This document shows, one piece after another, positions 55,201 through 63,065 of a DNA stretch of 64,000 bases. Made by a program: the position numbers and the translations under genes. Below the pieces are notes generated by a model. It was not told the origin of the DNA. It was given only the letters and a program-made list of their open reading frames with translations, and ran no database searches. This DNA comes from Emticicia sp031378345. Lineage in GTDB: Bacteria; Bacteroidota; Bacteroidia; Cytophagales; Spirosomataceae. The DNA is taken from NCBI GenBank assembly GCA_031378345.1, contig JANNDY010000034.1:1-64000 (forward strand). Reading direction: 5' to 3'. Numbering within the stretch: position 1 is the first letter of the stretch; every line of letters starts with the position of its first letter.

Positions 55201-55221
55201 AATACCACCTTTGTTTCTCAT
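52216..55221 (-). CDS. secDF: Protein translocase subunit SecDF (fused)
   Basis: A 1,001-residue inner-membrane protein that uses the proton gradient to help protein export after SecA/SecYEG. SecD and SecF are fused, as usual in Bacteroidota. The first half has an N-terminal helix (IIALFVAFLAISIYFL), the LGLDLQGGMSV motif (~77-87), the large P1 periplasmic domain with PGVDNPTRVRKLL, a Lys/Ser-rich insert (~265-310) and the LPGIAGLVLSVGMSVDANVLIYERIKEE membrane block. The SecF half begins near residue 640 with LGVDFLGGRTY and includes TIMGYSMNDTVVVFDRVRE. Length and motifs are complete. It is a housekeeping gene at the edge of the accessory part. Confidence 0.96.
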   Translation of the reverse strand: MRNKGGIIALFVAFLAISIYFLARTWKANDIRKDATAYATDKAGKIDYSKKQRYLDSLWKQPVFLGTTTEDLTKQELGLGLDLQGGMSVILEVSPTEIVRALAGSRDPKVATAIANAQTRAITSSTNFVDLFAEEFKKIAPDVKLASIFSNSSNRGTLSLESTDNQVVSYVKTEVDGAFDRAFRIIQTRVDKFGVSNPNLQRLSGTNRIQVELPGVDNPTRVRKLLSGAAKLEFCEVYSMQEIAPSFDGLSAILLQMDAESKAKEADLNKLAGKSTNVAAAVKDTSKNSLASQLAGGSKTDTSKKDSAGLAQRQSNAFSNLFIGTGYGVAVRVKDTTRVNQIMARSDVRSLFPANASHLYDVKPRANGTNVNEEVVDMYFVKELGKAPLEGDVVTNASQDFDERGKPAVEMQMNAEGARKWKALTGANVGRSIAIILDNFVYSAPNVNGEIGGGRSSISGNFTVTEALDLANVLKAGKLPAPTNIISEYTVGATVGSEAARAGILSSIIGVLFVLAFVMIYYNKAGLIANIALIVNLFLLLGVMASFGATLTLPGIAGLVLSVGMSVDANVLIYERIKEELLLGKTFPVAVRDGFSNAMSSIIDSNVTTLITGAVLFIFGSGLILGFATTLLIGIFTSLFSAIFVSRLLFEYYISKGKTVSFFTKYTEKLFKDSNFDFVSKRKLYYTISSAIIIAGILSIYFKGFGLGVDFLGGRTYIAKFEKTANTEQIANALKATFEGKAVEVKTFGGFDQVKITTPYKIENTNPDVEKQLYAQVQAAVANVNGNKGTLSEDTSKVGPTIANDAIWGALKAILLSIVLVFVYIFVRFRRLAFGYGALVALFHDVAIILGIFSICRGWLPFSLDVDQAFVGAVLTIMGYSMNDTVVVFDRVREYLTEKRGTKEDIPTVINNALNATLSRTAVTGFSTLVVLLVLLIFGGENIRGFVFAMFVGVIVGTYSSLFVATPIVVDSMQRDLKNEDAKLAAIPVIETEVVKKGKKS

Positions 55222-55339
55222 TTTAGGGAAATGTTTTGAAATAAATTAATTGAAAAAATTATACATAGAATCATGGATATTTCACGATTCAAGAAATAAA
55301 AGGAAAGAAAAAATCATGTTCTTTCAAGAAGAAAATAAA

Positions 55340-55699
55340 TCAGGGTGCATTGGGAGCGATAAAATGCTCGTAGAGATTTTCAAAATAGGATAGACGAAAA
55401 AGCGGTTTTGGATATGCTTTTGCCGAAGATTCAATGATTAAATAAACAACTTGCGGAGTAGGTAAAATGAAGGCGTTACTTCCGAAGTCGAACGCATGGC
55501 TGGGTACAACCACCTCCAACGACAACTCGCTAACAGTTGTTTGGTCTGTTGGCTGCTCGTTTTTGGCAGATTTCTCTTGCTTTGATTTGTTGGGTTCATG
55601 TTGTTTTTGTGGTAGCTGCTTGCCGAAAACGCTCGTCAGCATCACCAACATGAACATCAAAAGCCCAAAGGCACGTGATATGTAAGAGATTTTTTTCAT
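55340..55699 (-). CDS. Small hypothetical exported or membrane protein
   Basis: A 119-residue protein with an N-terminal hydrophobic segment (~8-26; AFGLLMFMLVMLTSVFG), then a Lys/Gln/Glu-rich stretch (QKQHEPNKSKQEKSAKNEQ) and a C-terminal part with PSHAFDFGSNAFILPTPQVVYLIIE. No family was recognised. It is 118 bp upstream of secDF in the same direction, but the gap makes a separate transcript possible. The reading frame has a typical start with a basic N-terminus, which supports it as a real gene. Confidence 0.6.
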   Translation of the reverse strand: MKKISYISRAFGLLMFMLVMLTSVFGKQLPQKQHEPNKSKQEKSAKNEQPTDQTTVSELSLEVVVPSHAFDFGSNAFILPTPQVVYLIIESSAKAYPKPLFRLSYFENLYEHFIAPNAP

Positions 55700-55769
55700 T
55701 TTTAGGAATGCAAAGCTACAAGATTTTCTTGAAATAAGTCAAATCTTGTGCCAAAAAATCAAAAAAAGT

Positions 55770-56351
55770 CTATTTTCCTTTCAATTTCTTTATATCAATA
55801 GACTTTATTACTTCTGCTTTTTTCAGAATAATACTCCAAATAGCAAAGCCCGAATCATCGCTAAAGCACAATTTTCCAACCCCTTTATTGGCAGAAATAG
55901 GTGAAGTATAAATAAATAATGAATCACCAATTTTTTGAATATTATCACTCATTGATAATTTCTTGGAAGCATTATCGGCATAAGCCTCCAAAACTTCTTT
56001 TTCTTTTACATACAAATCATTATTGCTACCAATGTCAGGCTGACCCAAAAGACGTATTTTTAGGTTATATTTCTTTGATAATGAATCAATTAGGCTCATG
56101 TTTTTCAATTGACAAATTTCCTCGCCACGAGCTTTCGACATTTGTTTCATTTGTTTTTCAAAATCTTGTGTCAAAGCCTGCGAGATTGCTGTTCCCAATG
56201 TTTCTACTTGATAAGTGATTTGAGTTGGAGAAACCCGCTTGATTTTGTAGCCTTCCATTTCGTTCTTTATTTGAGTAGTATCCAAACGCTCTAAGTTTGA
56301 GCAAGACATATTGAAAGTAAGTATTGGAAGTATTAGTGTTGTGATTTTCAT
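55770..56351 (-). CDS. Hypothetical lipoprotein, possible Tll0287-like (DUF3365) relative
   Basis: A 193-residue lipoprotein if started at the ATG at 56351 (MKITTLILPILTFNMSC, lipobox NMSC); the ORF reaches 7 codons further. The order of elements recalls the Tll0287-like haem/PAS domain: a helix LGTAISQALTQDFEKQMK, AxGEEIC, a short strand block (LKIRLLGQPDIGS), a Glu-rich helix (YVKEKEVLEAYADNA) and a final strand SLFIYTSPISANKGVGKLCF. The CxxCH haem motif common in that group is missing; single cysteines remain. This resemblance is weak and the function is unknown. Confidence 0.6.
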   Translation of the reverse strand: MKITTLILPILTFNMSCSNLERLDTTQIKNEMEGYKIKRVSPTQITYQVETLGTAISQALTQDFEKQMKQMSKARGEEICQLKNMSLIDSLSKKYNLKIRLLGQPDIGSNNDLYVKEKEVLEAYADNASKKLSMSDNIQKIGDSLFIYTSPISANKGVGKLCFSDDSGFAIWSIILKKAEVIKSIDIKKLKGK

Positions 56352-56490
56352 CTGCGTTATTATTTTATGCAAAATTACATAATTGTTCCGTTCACCAAAT
56401 ATAATTCAAAGAATTGTGCTGTAAATATTTTATCGCTTTATCAAAGCTACTTATCGCATATTTTTGTCCTTTCTTCTCAATTTGGTCTTT

Positions 56491-56523
56491 TTTGTTTGAA
56501 AAGGGCTTAATATTATACTTTTC
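56491..56523 (+). promoter_or_regulatory. Promoter candidate for the DUF5916 gene
   Basis: TTTG (56491-56494), 21 bases, then TACTTTTC (56516-56523), one mismatch from TAnnTTTG. It ends 20 bp before the ATG. Confidence 0.3.
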
Positions 56524-56543
56524 GCACTCATCAAAAGCATTTT

Positions 56544-58814
56544 ATGAAAAACTTTTTACTCATTTTTATATGCCTTTTGTTAGGTTTTCAGTTGCTTAAT
56601 GCTCAGACTGTAAACGAACAAAAATTTAAGATTCACATTAAAAAAGCATTATCCAAGATAAAGATCGATGGTATTTTGGATGATGCCGCTTGGCAAACTG
56701 CCGAACCAACTACGCCTTTCAACCAGCAATTTCCTTATGATACTTCGCTGGCGATTCAACAAACACAAGCAAAAGTTGCGTTCGATGATGAGTTTTTTTA
56801 TTACAGCTTTGTTGTTTATCAACCTCGCCAATATCGGGTACAATCTTTAAAACGAGATTTCTCACAAGGGGGGGGGACAGACTTGGTTTCTATCAATCTT
56901 GATACTTTTAAAGACAAACAAAATGCTTTTCACTTTTCTGTTAACCCTTTTGGTGTTCAGCGTGAGGCTTTGGTTTCTAATGGTAATGAAGTTTCAAATG
57001 ATTGGGACAATAAATGGTACACAGCCGTAAAAAACTATGATGATAGATGGGTAGTAGAATGTGCCATTCCTTTTAAAAGTTTACGCTATAAGTTGGCTGA
57101 AAGTGGGAAAAACGAATGGAATATCCATTTTTTTAGAAATAATTTGTTTCTAAACGAACGCTCTTCGTGGGTAAATACCCCTCGTAGTGCCAAAGGAAGC
57201 GATATTGCTTATGCAGGAACTTTGATTTGGGACGATGCTCCGCCAAAACCTGGAGCAAATATTGTCTTGATTCCTTATACAATTGCTTCGGCTGGGCAAG
57301 ATTATTTCAACGAAAAACCTCTTGCTAAATCTGCAAATATTGGCTTTGATGCCAAAATAGCCCTTACGCCTTCATTGAATTTAGATTTGACGGTAAATCC
57401 CGATTTCTCGCAAGTTGAAGTTGATAGACAAGTAACAAATTTAAGTCGTTTCGAGATTCAATTTCCAGAAAGAAGGCAGTTTTTTATAGAAAACAATGAC
57501 CTTTTTGGCACTTTTGGTACAAGTAACATCTCTCCGTTTTTTTCTCGCCGAATCGGAATTGCAAGAAACCCTTTGACAGGATTGAATGAGCAAGTAAAGA
57601 TTTTGGGCGGTTTGCGAATAAGTGGAAAATTAACGAATAGTTGGAGAGTAGGAGTAATGAATATGCAAACCAGAGAGGTAACGTATAATGACAAACTTGG
57701 CTTGGCAGGGGCAAATTATTCTGTAATGGCGGTACAGCGAAAGGTGTTCACGAGATCAAATATTGCCTTCCTTTTTGTAGATAAACAAAATGCACTTGGA
57801 AAATTAGAAACAAAAGCAACCGATACCCTTCGTTTTCATCGAATTGTTGGTTTAGATTATAACCTGGCATCGTCGAATGGGTTTTGGAAAAACAAATTTT
57901 TCTATCATCAAGCAATTACACCTACCAGCCTTGTGGGGCAAAATGCAGCGGGAATTATATTGAACAAAGACTCACCAACTTTAGGGCTTTATATTGGTAC
58001 AACTTATGTAGGACAAAATTATACGGCACAAGTAGGCTATGTACCAAGGCAGAATTTTATTCGAAATGAGTCGAATATCAGTTATAGTTTCTATCCAAAA
58101 TCTAAAAAAATCAATAAGTATATCAATAATTTTAGTATCGGTACCGACTGGGATTATTTTGCTCGATTTACAGATGGAAAAGCTATTGATTATGACTTTA
58201 CACCGCTGACATTTTCGGTACAGTTTAGAAATAACGCTAATTTTATGTTTTTTCCTTGGCGGACTTTATATACTTATCTTTTCAGTGATTTTGATCCAAC
58301 TAATACTGGTGGAAAAACTTTAGCTAAAAATACTTCTTATAATTATCAGCAAACCAGATTCTTTTATCAATCGAATAGTAATAAATTATTATACTACAAT
58401 TTTAGTGGTCGTTTTGGAAAGTATTTTAATGGAAAACTCATTTCATTGAGCGGTTCAACAAGTTACCGATTAATTCCTTATGCTTTGTTTTCGGTTGATT
58501 TGACTTATACAAATATCAATCTTCCAAAGCCATATAACAGTGCTACATTGTGGTTGGTGAGCCCAAGAGCCGAAATTACGTTTTCAAAAAGTGTTTTTTG
58601 GACAACCTTTGTGCAGTATAATAACCAAGCAAATAATGTCAATATCAATTCTCGTTTTCAATGGCGTTTCAAGCCTGTCAGCGATTTGTTTATTGTTTAT
58701 ACCGATAATTATTTTGCTACAAATCCCGACCTCGACAAGCCTTATATGCTCGGTGCTTTTGGCTCAAAAAGTAGGGCGTTGGTTATAAAACTGACTTATT
58801 GGTTTAATGTTTAA
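56544..58814 (+). CDS. DUF5916 outer-membrane-type protein with CBM9-like N-terminus
   Basis: A 756-residue exported protein (signal peptide ending LLNAQ). Residues ~25-215 resemble a family 9 carbohydrate-binding fold (KIDGILDDAAWQTAEPTTPFNQQFPYD, FYYSFVVYQPRQY, VEVDRQVTN further on). Residues ~230-756 are the DUF5916 region: NPDFSQVEVDRQVTNLSRFEIQFPERRQFFIENNDLFG, FFSRRIG, and then alternating aromatic strands ending ALVIKLTYWFNV, as in an outer-membrane barrel. The role of the family is unknown. A run of nine G bases (56868-56876) codes GlyGlyGly within it. Confidence 0.82.
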   Translation: MKNFLLIFICLLLGFQLLNAQTVNEQKFKIHIKKALSKIKIDGILDDAAWQTAEPTTPFNQQFPYDTSLAIQQTQAKVAFDDEFFYYSFVVYQPRQYRVQSLKRDFSQGGGTDLVSINLDTFKDKQNAFHFSVNPFGVQREALVSNGNEVSNDWDNKWYTAVKNYDDRWVVECAIPFKSLRYKLAESGKNEWNIHFFRNNLFLNERSSWVNTPRSAKGSDIAYAGTLIWDDAPPKPGANIVLIPYTIASAGQDYFNEKPLAKSANIGFDAKIALTPSLNLDLTVNPDFSQVEVDRQVTNLSRFEIQFPERRQFFIENNDLFGTFGTSNISPFFSRRIGIARNPLTGLNEQVKILGGLRISGKLTNSWRVGVMNMQTREVTYNDKLGLAGANYSVMAVQRKVFTRSNIAFLFVDKQNALGKLETKATDTLRFHRIVGLDYNLASSNGFWKNKFFYHQAITPTSLVGQNAAGIILNKDSPTLGLYIGTTYVGQNYTAQVGYVPRQNFIRNESNISYSFYPKSKKINKYINNFSIGTDWDYFARFTDGKAIDYDFTPLTFSVQFRNNANFMFFPWRTLYTYLFSDFDPTNTGGKTLAKNTSYNYQQTRFFYQSNSNKLLYYNFSGRFGKYFNGKLISLSGSTSYRLIPYALFSVDLTYTNINLPKPYNSATLWLVSPRAEITFSKSVFWTTFVQYNNQANNVNINSRFQWRFKPVSDLFIVYTDNYFATNPDLDKPYMLGAFGSKSRALVIKLTYWFNV
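56868..56876 (+). repeat. G9 homopolymer inside the DUF5916 gene
   Basis: Nine consecutive G bases code three glycines (SQGGGTDLV). Such runs are rare in an AT-rich genome and prone to slip during replication. Loss or gain of one base would shift the frame near codon 110. Confidence 0.8.
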
Positions 58815-58836
58815 GTGAGATTACATTTTAGGAATG

Positions 58837-58879
58837 ACGATTTATAAAATTTATTTTAATCTTCATAGTTATAAATCGT
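58837..58879. repeat. Inverted repeat between convergent DUF5916 and alcohol dehydrogenase genes
   Basis: ACGATTTATAA (58837-58847) is repeated inverted as TTATAAATCGT (58869-58879). Short tandem copies of CGTAAAT follow at ~58904-58921. It may help termination between the convergent genes. Confidence 0.4.
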
Positions 58880-58930
58880 AATCGCACGGCGACCGTTCTA
58901 AATTCGTAAATCGTAAATCGCAATTTCTCT

Positions 58931-60088
58931 TCAAGCAATACTCATTTCCAAAATTTCGGCAACCACTTGTGGCGTAATATCAGCTTTTTCGCCAAAATTT
59001 ATGCCTCTTGCTTCAAATCTTGCAACAATTTTTGCGATTGTTTCTTGGTTTACACCATAAGCAGTTGCTTTAATTGGTAAACCCAAAGACTCATAAAATT
59101 CACCTGTTTTCTGAATTGCTCCTGCTACTAATTCATCATCAGTTCCGCTCAACTTCCAAACTCTTTTGGCATATTGAATAAGTTTTTCACGCTTACTATC
59201 TTGTTTGATTTTCAATAAATAAGGCAAAACGACTGCCAAACTTCGGGCATGGTCAACGCCATGAAAAGCTGTGAGTTCATGTCCGATTTGGTGCGTTGCC
59301 CAATCTTGCGGCACGCCCAAACTAATAAAGCCATTCAAAGCCACTGTTGCTGCCCACATAAAATTGGCACGAGCTTCATAATCAGTTGGATTTTCGAGGG
59401 TTTTTGGTGCAACTTCAATCAAAGTTTGAATGATTGACTCTGCAAAACGGTCTTGAATTTGAGCATCAACAGGGTAGGTCATGTACTGCTCCATTACGTG
59501 TGTAAAGGCATCTGCAATACCATTGGCAATTTGGCGTGGAGGCAACGAAAAAGTAGTTTCGGGGTCAAGAATAGAGAATACTGGATAAACCAAAGGATGT
59601 CCCATTCCTTTCTTTTCGTGGGTAGATTTTTTGCTAATTACTGCAAAATAGTTCATTTCTGAGCCTGTGGCGGGCAAAGTAAGCACCGAACCGATTGGAA
59701 TTGCTTTCTTGAATTTTGCTTGTCCAGTAACAATCTGCCAAGCGTCTTCACCCTCAAAAGGAATAGCCGCAGCAATAAATTTTGTGCCGTCAAGGACAGA
59801 ACCGCCACCAACTGCCAACAAAAAATCAACGTTTTCTTTTCTGCCCAACTCAACAGCTTGCATCAAAGTTTCGTAGGTTGGATTTGCCTCAATTCCGCCA
59901 AATTCTATGATGTTTCTATCTTTAAGAGCATTTTTTACTTGTTCATAAACGCCATTTTGGAAAATGCTTCCACCGCCATAAGTGAGCAAAATCTTGGCAT
60001 TTGTAGGAATTTGCTTCCCTAACTGAGCAATTTGCCCTTTTCCAAAAAGTATTTTTACTGGATTTTGATAAACGAAATTATTGAACAT
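58931..60088 (-). CDS. Iron-containing alcohol dehydrogenase (butanol dehydrogenase-like)
   Basis: A 385-residue group III alcohol dehydrogenase of the NADPH-dependent BdhA/YqhD type, cytoplasmic. The dinucleotide fold shows LLTYGGGSIFQNG (35-46) and the GGGSVLD motif (94-100). Metal ligands are Asp193 and His197 in GIADAFTHVME, and His266 and His280 in ATHQIGHELTAFHGVDHARS. It probably reduces aldehydes or ketones. It converges on the DUF5916 gene and starts after a ~74-bp gap from the methyltransferase gene. Confidence 0.93.
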   Translation of the reverse strand: MFNNFVYQNPVKILFGKGQIAQLGKQIPTNAKILLTYGGGSIFQNGVYEQVKNALKDRNIIEFGGIEANPTYETLMQAVELGRKENVDFLLAVGGGSVLDGTKFIAAAIPFEGEDAWQIVTGQAKFKKAIPIGSVLTLPATGSEMNYFAVISKKSTHEKKGMGHPLVYPVFSILDPETTFSLPPRQIANGIADAFTHVMEQYMTYPVDAQIQDRFAESIIQTLIEVAPKTLENPTDYEARANFMWAATVALNGFISLGVPQDWATHQIGHELTAFHGVDHARSLAVVLPYLLKIKQDSKREKLIQYAKRVWKLSGTDDELVAGAIQKTGEFYESLGLPIKATAYGVNQETIAKIVARFEARGINFGEKADITPQVVAEILEMSIA

Positions 60089-60162
60089 AGTTTTTAATGT
60101 TGAATGAGTGATTGATAGAATGAGTGAATATCTTGATTTAATAATAATCTAAAAAAAAACTT

Positions 60163-61518
60163 TTATTCTGGAATATCCATTCGTATTCGCCATTCTTTTG
60201 GCAAATAATTGTTGATTCGTGTGCCGATTACTTTCATAAAACCTAAATTTAAACCTTCATAACGTGCTAATAACCAGCCATTTGGCAAGTTTTCGACCGA
60301 AATATTTTCTCGCTTCAAAAACTTTAAAGCATCTTCTTTTGATAATTCAATGGCAGGTAAATCGGTCGAAATAGCTGTACTCAATGCCAAATCGTGGCTC
60401 GGAATAAAATCATCGCCTTTGAATTGTCCAATTTCTAAACCTGAAGAGCGTTTTTGTAAGGCTCTGAAAATAGTTGCATATTCGTTGGTCAAATTTGCAG
60501 GAATTGCTATAATTGAACCTTCGGGTTTTTCAAAAAACTCAAAATCGGAAGGTTCTTTCAGCCATTTTTTCAGTACATCAAGCTTTTTTTGTGAAACTCG
60601 ATTGAATTTTATTTTGCCTCTCGCTTCTTGTTTATCGCCTCTAATTTTTCTAAAAATTGCTAAATAAAAGCCTTCACCAGCTACTTTATGCGGGAAAAAC
60701 TGATAACCAAATTCCTTTTCGACAATGCCCCATTCGGCAGGAATATTTAGCTTAACTACCTCAAAATCAGCAGCTTGTGTGAGCCAAAGAGCATTTTGTT
60801 CATTTTCTTTTTCATTATAAGTACAAGTCGAATAACACAAAAAACCATTGGGAGCAACCAACATTGCTGCCGCTTGTAAAATACGTTTTTGCCGAGCCGA
60901 ACAAAGTTGCACACTATTTTCTGACCATTCTTTGCTTGCTTTTGGGTCTTTTCTGAAAAGTCCTTCGCCTGAGCATGGGGCATCGGTCAGAACAACATCA
61001 AAAAAGCCTTCCAAATCTATCATTTCTTCGGGGTCGTGGTTACTCACCAAATAATTTGGATAACCCCATTTCTCCAAATTTTCCTTCAAAGCTCCTATTC
61101 TACTTTTGATTACTTCATTGGCAACCATCAAACTTTTATTATTGAGCAAAGATGCCAAAAGCGTACTTTTTCCGCCAGGAGCAGCACATAAGTCCATGAT
61201 TTTCAAGGGTTTAGCTAAATCTACGGTCTGATGAATGGCTTCTGCCACAAACATCGAAGAGGCTTCCTGCACATAATATGCTCCTGCATGAAAGGCTGGG
61301 TCGAGGGTAAAACTCGGACGTTCGGGCAAATAAAAACCATCAGAATTCCATTTTACAGGCACTAATTTTTCACCCAAAAGAGAGAAAATATCAATGTTTT
61401 TTTTAGAATTTATTCTAATTGCTATGGGTGTTTTCTGCTCTAAACTTTCGACAAAAGCGGGATATTCAGCACCAAGAATGTGCTGCATTTGGGAAACAAA
61501 ATTTTCGGGTAAATTCAT
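60163..61518 (-). CDS. RsmF/RsmB-like rRNA (cytosine-5) methyltransferase (NOL1/NOP2/Sun family)
   Basis: A 451-residue SAM-dependent RNA m5C methyltransferase. The catalytic fold runs from ~80 to 290: SAM-binding IMDLCAAPGGKSTLLASLL (108-125), DAPCSGEGLFRKDP with Cys182 (motif IV) and CYSTCTYNEKENE with nucleophile Cys232 (motif VI). The N-terminus (MNLPENFVSQMQHILGAEYP) and the C-terminal region, ending WLARYEGLNLGFMKVIGTRINNYLPKEWRI, fit the RsmF layout with a PUA-like tail. 16S rRNA is the expected target, but the exact base cannot be read from sequence. Confidence 0.9.
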   Translation of the reverse strand: MNLPENFVSQMQHILGAEYPAFVESLEQKTPIAIRINSKKNIDIFSLLGEKLVPVKWNSDGFYLPERPSFTLDPAFHAGAYYVQEASSMFVAEAIHQTVDLAKPLKIMDLCAAPGGKSTLLASLLNNKSLMVANEVIKSRIGALKENLEKWGYPNYLVSNHDPEEMIDLEGFFDVVLTDAPCSGEGLFRKDPKASKEWSENSVQLCSARQKRILQAAAMLVAPNGFLCYSTCTYNEKENEQNALWLTQAADFEVVKLNIPAEWGIVEKEFGYQFFPHKVAGEGFYLAIFRKIRGDKQEARGKIKFNRVSQKKLDVLKKWLKEPSDFEFFEKPEGSIIAIPANLTNEYATIFRALQKRSSGLEIGQFKGDDFIPSHDLALSTAISTDLPAIELSKEDALKFLKRENISVENLPNGWLLARYEGLNLGFMKVIGTRINNYLPKEWRIRMDIPE

Positions 61519-61591
61519 TAACTTTTCATTAACAGTAAAAGTGCAACGAGCTACGTCTAAATGGCATCTTGAAGATATGACACAAGATTTT

Positions 61592-61665
61592 AGACAAGAG
61601 ACAAAAGAAAAATGCTTTATAAATTATGTATAAATCTCTTGTCTATTATCTGTTGTCTCTTGTCT
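61592..61665. repeat. Perfect 12-bp inverted repeat upstream of a beta-barrel gene
   Basis: AGACAAGAGACA (61592-61603) and TGTCTCTTGTCT (61654-61665) are exact inverse copies with a 50-base loop; a partial direct copy (TCTCTTGTCT) lies at ~61635-61644. The 222-bp gap holds no gene. The repeat may be an intergenic palindromic sequence or a transcript hairpin before the 61741 gene. Confidence 0.6.
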
Positions 61666-61740
61666 TGTTATTTAAAACAATCGCCTATTTCAGACCAATA
61701 CTCATTTTTTTTACAAATTTAACTAAAACAGTTTACTAAA

Positions 61741-62436
61741 ATGAGAACAATGTTCAAAACCCTTGCATTGGTATTTTTTGCAAACATAACTTTTGCCCAA
61801 ATTTTCGTTGGCGTGCGTGCTGGCGTAACTGGCTCAAGCATGACAAAATTTGCTTTACTCGAAAAATACACGCCCGATTTCAAACTTTTACCTGCACCAA
61901 CAGGTGCTATTTTTGCAGAATTTAACCTTTCTGACCGCTTTGCTATTCAACCAGAGCTTGCTTTTACTCAAAAAGGATTTGTGATTCAGGAATCTTTCAA
62001 TGTTGGCGGAGATAATGCTTTGGGGATAGATATTCCACTCGGTGGGAAAATTTCCTTGAAAAATAATCATATTGAGTTACCCATTTTAGCAAAAATCAAA
62101 TTGGGAGACCCCGACGAAGGTCATGCATATTTTATGGTAGGCCCATCGGTGGGTTATTTATTCGGTTCGAGAAGTGTTATTAGAGTTTTGAATATTTTCC
62201 CGATTCGCACTTCGCTTGGTACTGGCTTATTCAAAGATTTTGAATTGAGTGGCGTTGCTGCTTTAGGCTACGAAATTCCTTTCCGCAATGGCAAATTTTT
62301 CATGGAAGGACGTTTTCAGCAAGGCATTTCGAGAGTTTTGGATATTCCGATATTTCAGTTGCCTGTGCGAAACCAAACCATTGGATTTTCTACGGGAGTG
62401 AGTTTTGCTTTGAATTCGAAGGTTAAAAAAGTATAA
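61741..62436 (+). CDS. Outer-membrane beta-barrel protein (PorT/OmpA-like small porin fold)
   Basis: A 231-residue exported protein with a signal peptide (MRTMFKTLALVFFANITFAQ) and then alternating strands: IFVGVRAGVTGSSM, GAIFAEFNLSDRFAIQPELAFTQKGFVI, HIELPILAKIKLG, AYFMVGPSVGYLFGS, FELSGVAALGYEIPFRNGKFFMEGRFQQGISRV, QTIGFSTGVSFAL. The phrases GLxLELPELAFTQKG and IELPILAKIK are typical of the PF13568-type eight-stranded barrels of Bacteroidota. Function is unknown. A large palindrome follows it at 62448-62499 and may also end its transcript. Confidence 0.85.
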   Translation: MRTMFKTLALVFFANITFAQIFVGVRAGVTGSSMTKFALLEKYTPDFKLLPAPTGAIFAEFNLSDRFAIQPELAFTQKGFVIQESFNVGGDNALGIDIPLGGKISLKNNHIELPILAKIKLGDPDEGHAYFMVGPSVGYLFGSRSVIRVLNIFPIRTSLGTGLFKDFELSGVAALGYEIPFRNGKFFMEGRFQQGISRVLDIPIFQLPVRNQTIGFSTGVSFALNSKVKKV

Positions 62437-62440
62437 AAAT

Positions 62441-62471
62441 CTTGAAGAATTAGGCATTTTTGGTAAATTTG
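62441..62471 (+). promoter_or_regulatory. Promoter candidate for the zeta-like kinase
   Basis: CTTG (62441-62444), 19 bases, then TAAATTTG (62464-62471) gives a full match to the Bacteroidota -7 element at correct spacing. Transcription would start near 62477 and leave a leader of ~13 bases before the ATG at 62490. Confidence 0.5.
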
Positions 62472-62499
62472 AGCAATCAAATTCCAAAAATGCCTAATT
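62448..62499. repeat. Near-perfect ~50-bp palindrome over the promoter and start codon
   Basis: The left arm is 62448-62472 and the right arm 62477-62499. They match base for base except for a two-base bulge (TA at 62464-62465), around a 4-base loop. The right arm contains the ATG of the kinase gene, and the left arm contains the -7 element. It could be an operator or, in read-through RNA, a hairpin hiding the start codon. Confidence 0.8.
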
Positions 62500-63065
62500 T
62501 GTATATAATTGCTGGTTGTAATGGTGCAGGAAAAACTACCGCCGTCAAGGTACTTTTGCCTGATGTTTTTAGAATTGAAACATTCTTGAATGCCGATGTG
62601 ATTGCTGCTAAAATAAATCCTGTTTCGCCCGAAAGTGTAGCTCTTCAAGCTGGACGACAAATGCTCACTGAAATAAGTTTGGCATTAGAAAATCAAATTG
62701 ATTTCGTGATAGAAACAACTTTGGCTACCAAAAGCTATGTTGAGTTGGTCAAAAAAGCTCAAAAACTTGCTTATGAAGTCGTTTTGATATATTTTTGGAT
62801 TGAAAATGCCGAACTTGCGATTGAACGAGTTGCTCGGCGAGTACGGCAAGGCGGACACCATATTGCCGAAGATGTTGTTAGAAGACGTTATCATAGTGGT
62901 ATCAAAAATTTAGTACATTTATTTTTACCGATTGTTGATAAATGGTCTATTTATGATAATTCTGATTATACTTTGGGCCATCCACAAAAGATTGCCGAAA
63001 TGCTAATAGGTAAGAGTATTATTGTTGAAAATTCAGATCTTTGGAATAAACTTTATTTATCATGA
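62490..63065 (+). CDS. Zeta-toxin-like P-loop kinase
   Basis: A 191-residue P-loop protein starting MPNLYIIAGCNGAGKTT at 62490; the 10 codons before it are within the palindrome and not family-like. Walker A is GCNGAGKT (9-16). ETFLNADVIAAKINPVSPESVALQAGRQML is the zeta-type substrate-binding region, FVIETTLATKSYVELVKKA follows, and RRVRQGGHHIAEDVVRRRY is the lid. Zeta toxins phosphorylate UDP-GlcNAc and block wall synthesis; many short chromosomal homologues are uncharacterised kinases. A 42-codon ORF overlaps its stop (ATGA), possibly an antitoxin or partner. Confidence 0.85.
   Translation: MPNLYIIAGCNGAGKTTAVKVLLPDVFRIETFLNADVIAAKINPVSPESVALQAGRQMLTEISLALENQIDFVIETTLATKSYVELVKKAQKLAYEVVLIYFWIENAELAIERVARRVRQGGHHIAEDVVRRRYHSGIKNLVHLFLPIVDKWSIYDNSDYTLGHPQKIAEMLIGKSIIVENSDLWNKLYLS

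Noticed and set aside
62460..62489. Upstream start for the zeta-like kinase
   Set aside because: The 10 extra codons fall in the palindrome; the family N-terminus with Walker A begins at MPNLYIIAG.
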